From Manduca sexta (Eukaryota > Arthropoda > Insecta > Lepidoptera > Sphingidae): a stretch of 64,000 nt of DNA. The position numbers and the translations under genes are program-made. Under the pieces are notes generated by a model. The model was not told where the DNA came from and did no database searches. It saw only the letters and a program-made list of their open reading frames with translations. The stretch covers positions 10,026,727-10,090,726 of the forward strand of contig NC_051123.1 in the NCBI RefSeq assembly GCF_014839805.1, written 5' to 3'. Positions 11,213-22,972 of this stretch are shown here, in pieces (position 1 is the stretch's first letter; each line of letters starts with the position of its first letter).

Positions 11213-11335
11213 ATATGTGAAGTCCACCAATCCGCACTAGGCCAGTGTGCTGGAATAAGGCCTAATACCTCTCAGTAGTAGAGAAGGCCCGTATTCCAGC
11301 AGTGGAACAGTATACCTACATAATACACGCCATAT
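11213..11335 (+). mobile_element. SINE C, 3' end
   Basis: GTGAAGTCCACCAATCCGCAC, GGCCAGTGTGCTGGA and CTCTCAGTAGTAGAG match the C 3' region. The tail reads CATAATACACG rather than (ATT)n. Confidence 0.8.
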
Positions 11336-11364
11336 TCGCACTAGACTACAATATGATCAAAATA

Positions 11365-11483
11365 CAGAAAAGTAAAACCAGTTTTTGGTGAAAATATTCA
11401 TTATTTATGGATGATTTTTAGCACAATGTTAGTAGAGGTAAACTCGAGAATCTTCATTTATTAATGCAATCTCGAAATGACCC
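11365..11483. repeat. Repeat T, copy 1
   Basis: TGGTGAAAATATTCATTATT, TGGATGATTTTTAGCACAATG and AATGCAATCTCGAAATGACC align with 25135-25264 and, in part, with 59920-60020. The class is unknown. Confidence 0.65.
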
Positions 11484-11932
11484 TGTGTATCACAATTTCG
11501 TATTTTAAAAATAGCATTTCGTTATTTTCGCGATTTAATCCTTTACCTACGCTCGGAAGGATGACGACGGATTAAAACGTTCTGTTTAAAATTAAAATAA
11601 AACCAGCTTAAAACGAAAATCATACTTTCGTGTAGGTACGTACCTATTATATAGTTTTACTTTTAATTGGCTTGTGATATTTTTGTCTGATAATCTGAAA
11701 TGAATTGTTATACATATTTTTTGCCAGTGAATATTTTTTAAAAGGCCATTATAAAAAAAAACAATAATTTAATAAGAGTACCAAACATGTCTACACTAAA
11801 TAATGCACGATACCTACTCAACCCTCAATAATCAATAAGATTAGACCTGTAAACCCAAAAAATCAAATGAAAAAAAGTAGTTATTCACACATACATTCTT
11901 GACATTTATTTACGTATAGCTAATTTAAACGT

Positions 11933-12172
11933 CTTTTTTTATACTTGCACGGCTATGTGACCACACTGCACCTGATGGTAAGTAGAGTGGGGTCCAATAG
12001 AATGTCGACTGACGAGAGATGATTACCCATCAGCCATCGACACAATTTTGCCGGCCTGTTGGAACCAGATATACACAAACTGATCCCGGAACGCGACACA
12101 CTTACGTGGGCCACTATGGCGGGTTTAAACACCTTGTGTGGTCGAATATAAAATATATCCTACCACTAACAA
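11933..12172 (-). mobile_element. Family B, near full length
   Basis: The minus strand reads GTTAGTGGTAGGATATATTTT, CACGTAAGTGTGTCGCGTTCC, GGCCGGCAAAATTGTGTCG and TTACCATCAGGTGCAG. It then ends in a poly(A) seen as the T-run at 11933-11940. Confidence 0.85.
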
Positions 12173-12239
12173 TTACCCATTATTTTTAAACACAATTGTT
12201 TAGAAACATAAGAGTAAGTCGCAGCCTCGAATATTTATT

Positions 12240-12400
12240 TATTTTATAGCTTTATTGTACAACATATACAAAAAAACACTGTGCTTATATTAAAACAAGA
12301 AAAGTTAAAGGAGGTACAATTGGCGGTCTTATCGCTCGAGGCAGTCTCTTACAGACAACCATTGGATGGAATAAGAGAAAGATGAAAAGGGGTAGTCTAG
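12240..12400 (-). mobile_element. Repeat S, copy 1
   Basis: TTTATTGTACAACATA and CAATTGGCGGTCTTATCGCT recur at 35487-35610. On the minus strand the segment ends in a TACAATAAA-type 3' end, consistent with a retroposon tail. Confidence 0.55.
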
Positions 12401-13235
12401 GGCGTACAATATAGCTAATACTACAAATATATATAAAGAATATAGCACAATATTTACAGACCATACACTTAGAATACTAATTATCAAAGTGCATGTAGCT
12501 GACTGGAATCCAACCGAGGCCAGCTGTTACGTTTATGTTGTACTGAGTAAAATTGTGGAACATATTACTAACCACAATAGTTCAACCGTGAACGAGTCTA
12601 ATTAGCTTAAATAGCTGTCTATGAAAGGTTTTTGTTGCATCCATGTTTTTAGTTATTTAGGTATATTCGTGTAGACATCCACAAAACTAATTTCCCAAAA
12701 ATAATGTCTGTTCTATATTCTTTTATTGAAAAGAATGATTGACATGTGAATTAGATTTTAACTTATGGAAATCTCGATAGTATCTTTTTTTATTTTGTAT
12801 GTGCTCTTAGTCATCTACTTCATTTCTTGAGTAGTATACGTAGTATACAAAATTCCGTTGGATGCTTGTTAGGCACATGCAATAGTCATGGATTTTAGTG
12901 AAATCTGATTTATAATCAATGCTCTGGCAACTAGTAATGGCAAGTAATTCACAAATGAATAAATGATTGATGGATTGGCTCCGAGTAATACGAAATAAGT
13001 ATTTCACACAGATGAAATCACAGGCGTTAGCTTTATAGTAGAAAATAGGAAAACTAGTAGAAAAATCACCTTTAAAGCATAAAACTAAGGACCGTCAGCT
13101 GCAATGAAACGCCTCGAGTGCTTGTTAACAAGTCGGCTTTTTTATTCCTTTCCTGATGCAAACAGTGGAGATGTTTTTCAATAACCTTTTGGTCATTTTA
13201 TATTTCATTTAGTTTACAATATATTATCACTACAT
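12401..13235. other. Unassigned sequence
   Basis: A 66-codon minus-strand ORF (12807-13007) without recognisable features is the only ORF. Nothing repeated was seen. Confidence 0.45.
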
Positions 13236-13531
13236 AGTATATAACAAAGTCGCTTTCTCTGTCCCTATGTCCCCTTGTATGGTTAAATCCTTAAAACTAC
13301 GCAACGGATTTTGATGCGTTTTTTTTTTAATAGATAGAGTGATTCAAGAGGAAGTTTTATATGTATAATAATATCCATTAAATAGTGGAGAAATACTGTA
13401 ATTTTGTTATGTTATACCCGTGCGAAGCCAGAACGGCCGCTATGTTTTTATATACAACGTTCACAGTTTTTCTGTAGTGTATTTAGTATCAGCATTGCAC
13501 CCGTGCGAAGCCGGGGCGGGTCGCTAGTTAT
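13236..13531 (+). mobile_element. Repeat H, long copy with doubled end
   Basis: AAAGTCGCTTTCTCTGTCCC, CGCAACGGATTTTGATGCG, AGATAGAGTGATTCAAGAGG and GTGCGAAGCCGGGGCGGG are present in order. The terminal CCCGTGCGAAGCC occurs twice (about 13420 and 13499), so the 3' end is duplicated. I recall this as a widespread insect repeat of uncertain class. Confidence 0.75.
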
Positions 13532-13768
13532 TATATAATTTTCATTTATTATGCGATAAGAAAATAACTTGATGGTAAGTCAAAAATGTTGATCAAAGAA
13601 AAACTATTTATTTTTTGAGATACATAGTGTTTCTTGATTAGAGAGTTGTCATTCATCACCAGTATTTAGCCCAGAATATTTGCACCAAATCCATACATCG
13701 CTTTTTATTTCCAACAAATATCTAAACGCCTTCACAAACTTTGTTTTTATATCAGTCTAAGACATAGG

Positions 13769-13927
13769 CAGTAGCGTAGGTTGCCATAGAGGAGCCCTAT
13801 ATCAAAATTAGTTGGTGGCCCTTTATGACAGTGCGAAATTTGGGGGTCTGCTTAGTTTAATGTAGGTATAGGCCAAGAGGGGCCCCGTATCACTGATACG
13901 GTTGATACGCCGGTAGCTACGCCTCTG
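13769..13927. mobile_element. hAT-type MITE V, copy 1
   Basis: The ends are CAGTAGCGTAG and CTACGCCTCTG (inverted), of the CAGGGGCGTAG type common in hAT elements. The flanks GACATAGG (13761-13768) and GAGATAGG (13928-13935) form an 8-bp target duplication with one mismatch. There is no coding capacity. This copy is the empty-site reference for the RTE insertion at 36744-36946. Confidence 0.85.
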
Positions 13928-14077
13928 GAGATAGGATCAAATATAATTTGATAGAATACATATAACCTATACAAATTGATGAACTTCCAATAATTGGTCT
14001 GGGATTGGATTTTTTTCCCAATATAACGATATTTATTTGCCAAATTCCATTATGGGACTGCGTAGCTTCGTCTGTAT

Positions 14078-14258
14078 AATAATATCAGCCCTGTATTATA
14101 TATTTGCCCACTGCTGAGCACGGGCCTCCTCTACTACTGAGAGGGATTAGGCCTTAGTCCACCACGCTGGCCTAGTGCGGATTGGTAGACTTCACACACC
14201 TTCGAAATTCCTATAGAGAACTTCTCAGATGTGCAGGTTTCCTCACGATGTTTTCATG
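14078..14258 (-). mobile_element. SINE C, 5'-truncated
   Basis: The minus strand runs from GAAAACATCGTGAGGAAACC to GGGCTGATATTATT. The tRNA head is missing. Confidence 0.85.
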
Positions 14259-14424
14259 TGCTTCGTCTGCATACTATGAAATATATCTGCTTTTATGTGA
14301 GTAGTACTATCTAAAGAGTTTGGATTCAAAGGCCTTCTTGTTTACCTACTATGAAACTTGTAAGCTATAAGGTTCCTTCTACAGATCTGGTAATAATTAT
14401 TTACCTATCCATAGTTAATCTTTA

Positions 14425-14765
14425 CAAATATGATAAAGTTGAAGAGTTTGTTTGAACGCGCTAATCTCAGAAATGACTAAACCATTTTTGAAAATTCTTT
14501 CACTAATAGGCAACTACATTACTCTTGATTGCTTTTTTTCTGGCAAAAAGTTTATCACGCGGGTGGACCCGCGTGCAAAAGCTAGTGTATTATAAAAGCG
14601 AAAGTAACTCTGTCTATATACATATCTATTACGCTCTCGCAGTTGAAACATTTGACTGATTGCTATTAAATGTAGTAGGGGTATAGTTTGAGACTCTGGG
14701 AAGGTCATAAACTACTTTTATCCCGGAAAACTTTACACGCGGACGGACCCGCGAGCAAAAGCTAG
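14425..14765 (+). mobile_element. Two repeat G copies in tandem
   Basis: The first copy (14425-14584) has TTGTTTGAACGCGCTAATCTC and ends GCGTGCAAAAGCTAGTG. The second (about 14585-14765) has GTTTGAGACTCTGGGAAGG and ends GCGAGCAAAAGCTAGTA. They sit end to end in the same orientation. Confidence 0.7.
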
Positions 14766-15139
14766 TAGTCCTATATAATAATAATCACTACAGGTAACAT
14801 AATTAGAATTCGTTCCCGCCAATCGATATATTATTAAGTTTTGAATACACGGTTATTTTACCTATTCGTAGCACAAATTAAAAATATTCATAGTAGTTTT
14901 CAAACGTATCCAATTTACAATAAAACCGTCCAGGCATGTACTAAACGAGGTAAATTTTAAGTCAATTAACGTAGCTATGGACGACCATTGAAGAGTTTGT
15001 TAACACACAAATGGGTTTTTAATTTGTTATTTTTATTGTGAGCCGACAGACGTGCGACCGCCTTCCACGTAGACCGTATTTTATGTAATCTATCTTTCAT
15101 ATTTTAGGTCTAGAAAATAGCGCCACATATGAAGTCCAA

Positions 15140-15336
15140 TTTTTTTTATGATGCTAAATGCGCTCGTGTTTGGTCGCTATCCGCCTGATGTTAGGCGATT
15201 ATGCAGCCTAATGTGAAGCACGCTTGTCCTAAAATAACCGATTTAATCGCGACTTTAGATCCAAATTGTATTTTTGTGGAAATAGATACGACGGTAGCGA
15301 ATTCCACAATTTAGCTGTCCGCACAATAAAGGAAAG
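15140..15336 (-). pseudogene. LINE reverse transcriptase C-terminus and 3' UTR
   Basis: The minus-strand frame ending at a stop near 15233 encodes RTAKLWNSLPSYLFPQKY and a short basic tail. I recognise this as the C-terminal end of a CR1/Jockey-like non-LTR retrotransposon polyprotein. After the stop come GCATAATCGCC, TAACATCAGGCGG and a poly(A) (T-run at 15140-15147). It is a heavily 5'-truncated relic. SINE C (15337-15660) is inserted immediately upstream of it. Its 3' motif is the one shared by families A, B and P. Confidence 0.75.
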
Positions 15337-15660
15337 GATAAGCGGTGATAGCCAGTTGGGTGTGGAACGGACTGCCAAGACGAATGTCCGCAGGTTCAAA
15401 TCCCAACGGCACACACCTCTTCTAAAATCATGTGTGTATTCTTCGTGAATTTATCGTTCGCTTTAACGGTGAAGGAAAACATCGTGAGGGAACCTGCACA
15501 TCTGAAAAGTTCTCTAAAGGAATTTCGAAGGTGTGTGTAGTCTACCAACCCGCACTAGGCCAGCGTGGTGGACTAAGGCCTAATCCCTCTCAGTAGTAGA
15601 GGAGGCCCGTGCTCAGCAGTGGGCAAGTATGTAATACAGGGCTGATATTATTATTATTAT
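15337..15660 (+). mobile_element. SINE C, full length with TSD
   Basis: The head reads GCGGTGATAGCCAGTTGGGTG (box A), and box B is GGTTCAAATCC at about 15391-15401. The body is complete and the tail is (ATT)n at 15646-15660. ACAATAAAG-GAAAGGATAA before it resembles ACAATAAAGATGAAAGCTAA after it, giving a long, imperfect target-site duplication. This is the best reference copy of C in the window. Confidence 0.93.
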
Positions 15661-16244
15661 TACAATAAAGATGAAAGCTAAAAGCTTAGTGCGCCCTCTC
15701 CGAGGCAATTCTTGTGCGCTCGGACTCCAAATGAATGCACGCACGGACATGGACATTTGTCGCGGCCCTAGGCAATCTAGGTCCTCGGTGTTGACTGCGG
15801 GGTCTGAACTTAAAAAAAAAGCGCTTAGTGCGATCCCTTAGCCCTAATTCTACCATTAATACTGGAGTAATTAATATCTCATAATAAAATCATTTGATAG
15901 ATTAGTTGATTTCGGAGATTAACGTGTACGATAAAATATTTTCATAAAAATATCAACTAAATTGATAACTTTTCCCGTTGATTTTTCAAAATTAATTTTG
16001 GATACAAACCTTGTCCTGATAATTATTAGGTACACAACAAAAAAAAATCGCGCGGTTCTCAATTGTTATTCTTGCGTACATTTGGCAAGTGATTTTTACT
16101 AGAACAGGGATGGCGAGCCTTTAATGATGAACATGCATTTATTAATAAATATGGCATGTAGCGTGCTCTCCAGGACCTGTTTTACCTATCAGAGTACCCC
16201 TATTCAGCGACTTTATGACCCAACTATCGTTTTGTTTATTAAAA
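15661..16244. other. Unassigned; GC-richer patch at the start
   Basis: 15665-15860 is less AT-rich, with CTTAGTGCG occurring twice (about 15688 and 15823). It could be the other side of the LINE copy split by SINE C, but no clear reverse-transcriptase motif is readable. AGGGATGGCGAGCC occurs near 16106 and resembles 1786-1802. Confidence 0.35.
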
Positions 16245-16345
16245 TTAAACTATTTTACGGATTCTATCGCGGTTTTTAATTATTTTACTTTTCTCCCCAA
16301 ATTGTTTAATTTTAATATCTAACGTTCGCGTAAACATAAGAAATC
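16245..16345. mobile_element. Family F foldback (PLE terminus)
   Basis: AATTAAACTATTTTACGGATTC with TCGCGGTTTTTAATTATTTTAC reads as F on the minus strand. It passes directly into GTTTAATTTTAATATCTAACG, which is the F end on the plus strand. Two opposed F ends are joined with the middle deleted. Confidence 0.65.
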
Positions 16346-16845
16346 ATTATCTTTTTGTTTTTTTTTCCCTGTCAAATATTTATATGTTTGTTAATCAAAT
16401 ATTAGCTGTGTATATCCTTGTGCTAATTTCCTTCATAAGACCCAAAGGTGTACAAAAAACATGCCAGACAGATTTTTTTTTTAAATAATCTCACCAATCA
16501 AGACAAATACAATGACGTCATTCAACAGTGTATTTTATATACCATGATAAATAAATCAAAATAACAATTTAACTTTGAATTTCGATCATGTTAACGAATC
16601 TTTAGAAATTTCATTCCAATTTTACTGCGCCGAACCTTGTTAAAAAAGCTATCAAACCTTCGAAAAGTAAAAAATACGGTTTGAGCCATGGCTCGCTAAC
16701 GCGTGTTATCTTATAATATGTATCGTTGGGTTTTGTACAAAAAACATTCGAGTATATGTATTTATAGAATTCCGTCTATAGATCATTTCATTCATGAAAA
16801 CGCGTATATGTATCTTTCCTTGGGTTTTACTTCGCTTAACATCAA

Positions 16846-17023
16846 GGCCCTTATTCTGTATGATAGTGTAAACGCGTAACGCGGTCGTGTCATGTTATCT
16901 TCGAGAAATGTGCGTGGAATGGTATTCTGTAAGCCAAATTTCTATAGTCCTAAACATGATGCGTTGTGTTACGTGCTTGTTACGCACTGTTAAAATAACG
17001 TCCGGGATAGAGAATAAGGCCCC
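16846..17023 (+). mobile_element. MITE M, copy 2
   Basis: GGCCCTTATTCTGTATGATAG through to AGAATAAGGCCCC matches 8452-8630 nearly base for base, including TAACGCGGTCGTGTCATG. Confidence 0.85.
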
Positions 17024-17163
17024 AGGTGTAATAAAGCAATGTTGACCGTGCCTCGATTAAAAAAAATCATTTAGGTGTAAAAAATGTAGCTAAAAAGGCA
17101 CTTCTAGATAAAACCGGTCTTGGATGGCATGTTATAGGCCGTATTTTTTTTAATATAAATAAC

Positions 17164-17350
17164 TAGCTTTCGCTCTCGGCTTAGGAAGGAGTTTTCCGGG
17201 ATAAAATCCCGATATATTTTCTTGGGATAGAAAGTAGCCTATAACCTTCCTAGGGTCTTAAACTATCTCTATACCAAATTTCATAAAAATCCGTTCAGTA
17301 GATTTTTAGAAAATCGATAACATACAGACAGACAGAAGAGGAAGGTTTGT
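17164..17350 (-). mobile_element. Repeat G copy
   Basis: CTAGCTTTCGCTCTCGGCTT, GGGATAAAATCCCGATATATT, AAACTATCTCTATACCAAATT and CATACAGACAGACAGA are in order. Confidence 0.75.
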
Positions 17351-18436
17351 TATATAAAATTCATAGATGGTTTGCTATCCCTGATCTAGTGAATAAATAT
17401 AGTAACTACGTAGCAAATCCGTTGACTGTAGTTTTTGCGCATTGACTGGATGAGAAAGGATTTTGCCCTGAGATCTTAACTGACTCATTGACAAAATAGG
17501 ATAGATGGATATATTTGTCGATAATTTCCTAAGTCATAATATAGAAATTATCAGTATATAGCAAGGATTTATTTAGTTATTGTTATTTTTTTTGCAATAA
17601 CGCTTAAAGTTTGTCATTATGACATTTTATAAGTGCCGCACAGACGCTATTAACTTCTGGAATCGGCCACATGAGTTATGTTTATAATTAAAAAAAATGT
17701 GTATATTTCCTGAAACCAATAATCGAATAATAATGACGTATAGATTGCATAAATTCGCTTGATTAAAATCGATTTGCGGAGCATTCATTAAAATCGATTC
17801 AACTCGGATGGGTTTAAGCAACACTAACAAGCAAACATTGCAAATTGCAAAATTAATTAAAACATGCGCGTTGTTACATCGCTTCAACCATTCATTTTGT
17901 ATGACTAGTCTGTTTCCTAAATTTTGGGCACGTTCCTAATATTAACATAATGGTTTGCGGTCGAAAATTTCTATTATAACAAACATTTAATTATAGTAAG
18001 TTAGTTTGTTTGATTTTACTAGTTTTCGTCAGTCGTCGAATAACCATTGAATTTAATATACTTAAAATGTAAAATGCCTTGTAATACATATACATAAGTG
18101 TTATTTTTCTGTACTCGGACCTTCTCTGTATCAACTTTAATTATTCAAAATCTTCAACACTTTGAAGAGTGTACAAAAAAGGGGCACACAATTTTTTCTT
18201 CGCGTAAGTATATATAGATATGTAATATTCATTATCTATTGAATATCTCTAATATAAGTTATGGCAACAGAACCAGCCAAAATCATTTATGAATAAAAAT
18301 CATCTCTTTTTCTAAATAGCATAAGGAATATTTTATTTTGATTACTAGTACGAAAAATACATTCACCCTCGCACTAACCTACTATAGAAATATAATACTT
18401 AATTATTATCTTAGAACTAGGTAAAAATATACTTAC
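17351..18436. other. Unassigned AT-rich sequence
   Basis: An 86-codon minus-strand ORF (17627-17887) has no domain, and nothing matches elsewhere in the window. Confidence 0.45.
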
Positions 18437-18780
18437 TATTTAGCTCAAAATAGCCTCACAGTGTGGGCAGGTAGAAGCAGAAGAAGCAAAGTGGGAGGCA
18501 AATAACCTTTAGAATTATAATAAAAATATCAGCAAATAAAAGTAAATTCCTGATAATAATATAGATAACCGCGACTACAATCCGTAAAATAGTTTTATTT
18601 CAATGTCTAACATTCGAAATGAATAGTACATTTTTGACCAAGCTTAAAAATAGTTTCAGTGGGTAGCTCGAACACTGTAGAAAAGGAGAGAAGTGGGAGA
18701 AATTATCCTTCAGAATTATGAGAAAACCTCACCATCCCTTCCCACAAGTATATCTCAAAATAGTCTCAGAAATATCCATT
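18437..18780. repeat. Degenerate duplication with F fragment
   Basis: CTCAAAATAGCCTCACAGTG with AAGTGGGAGGCAAATAACC and CAGAATTAT-type words (18437-18530) recurs in changed form at 18636-18733 and begins again at 18750. Between the first two lies 18568-18627, a fragment of family F (ACCGCGACTACAATCCG and ATTTCAATGTCTAACATTCG). Confidence 0.55.
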
Positions 18781-19009
18781 CGAAGAAAAATCATTGGAGT
18801 ATTAATAAGTAAACGGCAAATTTATTTAACCATAAAAACGTTTTCCGTCAGCTGAAAGTGGTGTTAAATCTTTCACTTTATGATAATCGTTCGAGTTCCA
18901 AATTAGAAGGGGTGAAGTCATGTAGGCAATTGTCTGCACAAAGTAATTCATATTTGATGGTATTATATTAAAAACAGTAACTAAATATAACGTTTGATGC
19001 TTTTTATAT

Positions 19010-19232
19010 AAAGTAGCTTTTGCTTGCGGCTTCGCCTGAGTGATGGAGTCTTTCGAAATAAAAGTCCCGCTATATATTTTACCCATGTAAAAAGTACCCT
19101 ATAACCTTCCCAGGGTCTCAAACTATCTCCATATCAAATTTGATAAAAATACGTTTAGTAGATTTTGAGAAAATCGATAACATACAGACAGACAGAAAAG
19201 GGGGCATTGTTTCAAATTATGTATAGATAAAA
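19010..19232 (-). mobile_element. Repeat G copy
   Basis: GTAGCTTTTGCTTGCGGCTTC, ATAAAAGTCCCGCTATATATT, CTATAACCTTCCCAGGGTC and CATACAGACAGACAGAAAAG are in order. The right end passes into ATTATGTATAGAT. Confidence 0.75.
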
Positions 19233-19789
19233 CATAAAGAAGGAACCACCATGCTTCTTAGTATAGTAAAATATGATGTAAGCCGGGATTTTAATGTAAA
19301 ATAGCATGGTCAAATCTTAACTTCTTTAATTTTAAGACGCTATGTATTACTTAACAGCTAATAATGGTAGTCATATTCTCGTCTACTATTTCATTATATC
19401 ATAGCATAATATATCATAGTACATGTCAAAATATAATTTATTGGTATTAAACAAGAATGAAGAAAGCACGCGCCTCAAGCAAAATGCCGGGTGGAATTAA
19501 ATATTGAAATCCAATATGGTTCACTCTTGAATGAAGCTCTTCAACTGTGAATGATCTCGTAAATCTAATAATCTTACGACTTCGCAGAAATGGCGCGAAC
19601 ATAATTTTTTACGTCAATTTTCACGCTTTTGAAGAAGTGGCCATTCTAATTTTAGAGTTCCGTTCGTAAACCAAGCTATTCTTGATAGTAACTTTGTTGA
19701 TTGGCGATATTAGGCCATTCTTATTGTAAACGTTATGGGAATTTCAATTTTGAATGTAGAAGGCATATTGATGACGGTTTTGAAATTTA

Positions 19790-19957
19790 AACTTGATATG
19801 CGCAGCGTCGGAAGTCTACCCAAGAGGTGGACAGGTGACCTAATAAAATTCTCAGGAGGTCGCTGGATGCAGGCCGCTTACAATAGGTCGACCTGGAAAT
19901 CTTTGGGGGAGACCCATGTTCAGCAGTAGACGTCCTGCGGCTGATAATGATGATGCA
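19790..19957 (+). pseudogene. RTE-type LINE, C-terminal end
   Basis: The frame in 19735-19929 encodes RSVGSLPKRWTGDLIKF and GRWMQAAYNRSTWKSLGE, and then HVQQ before a TAG. I recognise this as the C-terminus of RTE-clade endonuclease-reverse transcriptases, where the codon after QQ is normally TGG. The 3' end reads GGCTGATAATGATGATG, the (ATG)n-type tail. It is a 5'-truncated, dead copy. Confidence 0.8.
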
Positions 19958-20039
19958 ATTTAATTGACTCACCTTATCCCTGTCTATTGATGTAGATTTA
20001 TAGACTTTGGCAAAGGGACGATGATAATATTGAATGTCT

Positions 20040-20202
20040 ATACTAATATAAAGCTAAAGAGATTGTTTGTTTGAACGCGCTGTTCTCAGGAACCACTAAA
20101 CTGATTTTTTTTCACTAATAGCTTCATTAATCCTGAGTGGTTACTCCCGGGAAAATATTTATCTATTTTTTTCAAGCGGGTAAAGCTGCAAGCAAAAGCT
20201 AG
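20040..20202 (+). mobile_element. Repeat G copy
   Basis: TTGTTTGAACGCGCTGTTCTC and GAACCACTAAAC open it, and it ends GCTGCAAGCAAAAGCTAGC. Confidence 0.7.
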
Positions 20203-20727
20203 CAAGATTATAAAATACCGCCTGCCGTCCTAAATACTCATTCTTTTTTATTCTAACACAGGAACTTAATTTCATCTTTAATGAAGTAAAGCCCAAAAAA
20301 TGACAATCACCAAAAGTAGAGACGTAGTATCCTTCAAATCGATTATCTATTAACACATCAGGTTTTTTTTATTTAAAAAATGGCATAGCATAGGACACCA
20401 TCATTATAAACAATACTTAGCACTAAATTACATTAAATTAAATTACATTATATTTTACCACGAATGTCGAACACTACTCGATCTTCAATAAAAAAAAGAA
20501 AAAAAGTTCTCATCTGAGCGAATCAAACTTATTCAGACATATTCGAATAATTTTTCTCGCAATACAACATTGCCGAAGGTAACGAACAAATTGCGCCACT
20601 TTCCCAACTTCCACGCGTGAATATTGCCGTCATATTACGTACGTGAGGGGAAACATTACGCTATAATGGCGAGCGTCGATTAGGCTCAAAATCGTTTAAT
20701 AGCATTATTTTGCCTGCTATACTTTAA

Positions 20728-21030
20728 TTTTTATTTACTATTTTGGATGACGAGACGAGCTGGCCGTTCGCGTGATGGTAAACGATACGATCGCCCATAA
20801 ACAGTAGAAACACCAACACCTTGAATTACAAAATATTATTTGGTATTCCATTGCGCTCGCCATCCTGAGACATGAAATGTTAAGTCTTATTATGTCCAGT
20901 AGTTACACTGGCTATGAGGTCCTTCAAACCGGAACACAACAACGATTACATACTGTTGCTTGGCAACAGAAATAGACATTGCGGTGGTATCTGCCCAGGC
21001 GAACTCTCACATATGACGGACCTACCATTG
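20728..21030 (-). mobile_element. Family A, full length
   Basis: All A blocks are present, including GCGAACGGCCAGCTCG near the 3' end and TGGCGAGCGCAATGG in the middle. The 5' end is slightly changed (CAATGGTAGGTCCGTC). Confidence 0.88.
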
Positions 21031-21410
21031 CTCAATCTTCTACCAAAGTAAATAACAGTAACAAAGCCATATCCCAGTCATCCTCATACTAAATTATAAA
21101 TAGCGAGCATTACATTTGGATACATTCGGACGTCTGCTGAATAAAACATACACTTAAAGCGATGAAGGCGCTCGCAAACAAGACATCAGTTACGCAGATT
21201 AACGCTGGAAGCGGCATAAAAACATATTATATCTCGCCTCTTTGTAAAGCCGGTTGCAGACCAAATCGAACCTTCGATGAGACGAGGGCACACTAAAAAT
21301 TCTTAAAAGAGTTTAATATACCAATGCGCCTTAAAACCATTCTTTCATTTGGAGGAACAAAATTAATCATCAAGTTCAGTTTCATTTCGCCAGAAGGCCA
21401 TACTGCCTTT

Positions 21411-21573
21411 CAGTGGCGAAGGGTGACATTTCAAGTAAAAAAACTATGCTTTAGTTGACATATCGCATCCAATCCATCCATCCAATTTAACAGAAAACAA
21501 AGACGAAAACGAACGTAAATAAACCTAAAAGTGAAGCCGGTAGGAATCGGGTTGCATGGAAGCTTCACCACTG
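21411..21573. mobile_element. hAT-type MITE Q with perfect 8-bp TSD
   Basis: The termini CAGTGGCGAAGGGTG and CACCACTG are inverted and of the hAT type. CTGCCTTT lies exactly before (21403-21410) and after (21574-21581). The interior has AACGTAAATAAACCTAAAAG and GCCGGTAGGAATCGGG, shared with the other Q copies. It carries no transposase. Confidence 0.93.
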
Positions 21574-21677
21574 CTGCCTTTGTCACAATAGTGCGTTTTT
21601 TAAATATTTTGGCGCGACAAAATCTTTTTGATCAGTTGCGGCATTGCCAATTGTGCCCGTGTTTCACCGATGGTAGG

Positions 21678-21920
21678 ATGGTGGTAGGATATATTTTATA
21701 TCCGCCCGGATAGTGACCACCGTACACAGGGTGTTAAACTCGCCATAGTAACGAAGTGTGTCGCGTTCCAGGATCAGCCTGTGTATGTCCGGTTCCAACA
21801 GGCCGGCATAATTATGTCGACTGTCGAGGGTAATCATTTCTCGTCAGTCGACATTCTATTGGATCCAACATCACTTACCATCAGGTGCAGTGGAGTCACT
21901 TTGCCATGGTCTTATAAAAA
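21678..21920 (+). mobile_element. Family B, full length
   Basis: The plus strand has GGTGGTAGGATATATTTTAT, GTGTGTCGCGTTCC, GGCCGGCATAATTATG and ACTTACCATCAGGTGCAG, ending TTATAAAAA. GGTAGGAT is repeated just before the start. A 60-codon ORF (21531-21713) spanning Q and B is a shadow. Confidence 0.88.
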
Positions 21921-22721
21921 CAAGCTAAGTTATTATAGCAAGTATACCTAAGGTATTTATACTTGGAGATCGCAAACTTAAACTAAGTTTACTATGAGTA
22001 ATTTTATCAGCTATGCGAACTAAGCTGTTCGTCTGCTACCGGCTTAATGCGAGAGTCTGACGCGGCTAGATATGGCTTAAAGCCTTGAAATCAAAGTAGC
22101 TTTACTAATAGATGTTAGACTTGTAAATCAAGATCTTATTACGAAAGCTTTCAAAGGCGATAGTTTTGTTTTCATTGCTTTGGTGGAATCGTGTCTCAAA
22201 CGAATCAATAGTTTATGCCAGCTTTAATGGTGCTCTTTATTTTAAGATTTATTTACACAAAATCAAATGTAATTTATTTGTTTTTTTTTTCTATTGAAAC
22301 TCAACTCAACTTTCGAGTATTGCTGAATTTTAGCAACCAAGACCAAGTATATGGTCATTACTACGTCTTTTATGGCGAACCAAGCCGAAGCTTGTACTAT
22401 AAGTTATTAAAGAATATGACCTCATGCCAACCCCCATCTTAAAACCGCTACTTATTCCACTAAATATCATCACCATGTTCCATCCACGTAAACTATTACT
22501 CAACAATACACTAAAAGTTAAAACCAAAACATTTTCCGTTGTAAAAACCAAGTTAACTTTGCATTTAAATTTAATTACGTGCAGCGCGGCCCAATTAACA
22601 TTATTTAGTTAATTCGCTGCCGTTTAGTTTCGTCCAATTATTGTGGCGTGAAACAAGAGCCAAGTCGCAAATAACGCGGGAATGTGGCTTATTTTGTATG
22701 TTGTAGTTACAAATATGACGT
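21921..22721. other. Unassigned sequence
   Basis: Overlapping ORFs of 62-75 codons on both strands (22215-22612) have no recognisable domain and oppose each other. No promoter or splice evidence was seen. Confidence 0.45.
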
Positions 22722-22965
22722 ATGAACTTCATGTTCAATTTAGAAGTTTAAAACGTACACAAAGGGTTGCATTTTCAATGGTATTGTTTTTTGATACATT
22801 TATTATATAGTACACAATGTACTTCATGTTTAATTTACGAATTTAAAACGTACACAAAGGGTTGCATTTTCAATGTTATTGTTACGTATTTGCTAGTACG
22901 TATATGCACCGTATTGTATTTAGAAATTTAAAACGTATTCAGAGCAAGGTATTTTCAATTATATT
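22722..22965. repeat. Direct repeat, about 90-bp unit x 3
   Basis: The core TTTAAAACGTACACAAAGGG with GTTGCATTTTCAATG begins at 22747 and 22842, and a diverged third unit begins at 22927. Spacing is 95 and 85 bp. Each core is preceded by an ACTTCATGTT- or TATTGTATT-type block. The array stops at the edge of repeat I. Confidence 0.85.
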
Positions 22966-22972
22966 TCATACT

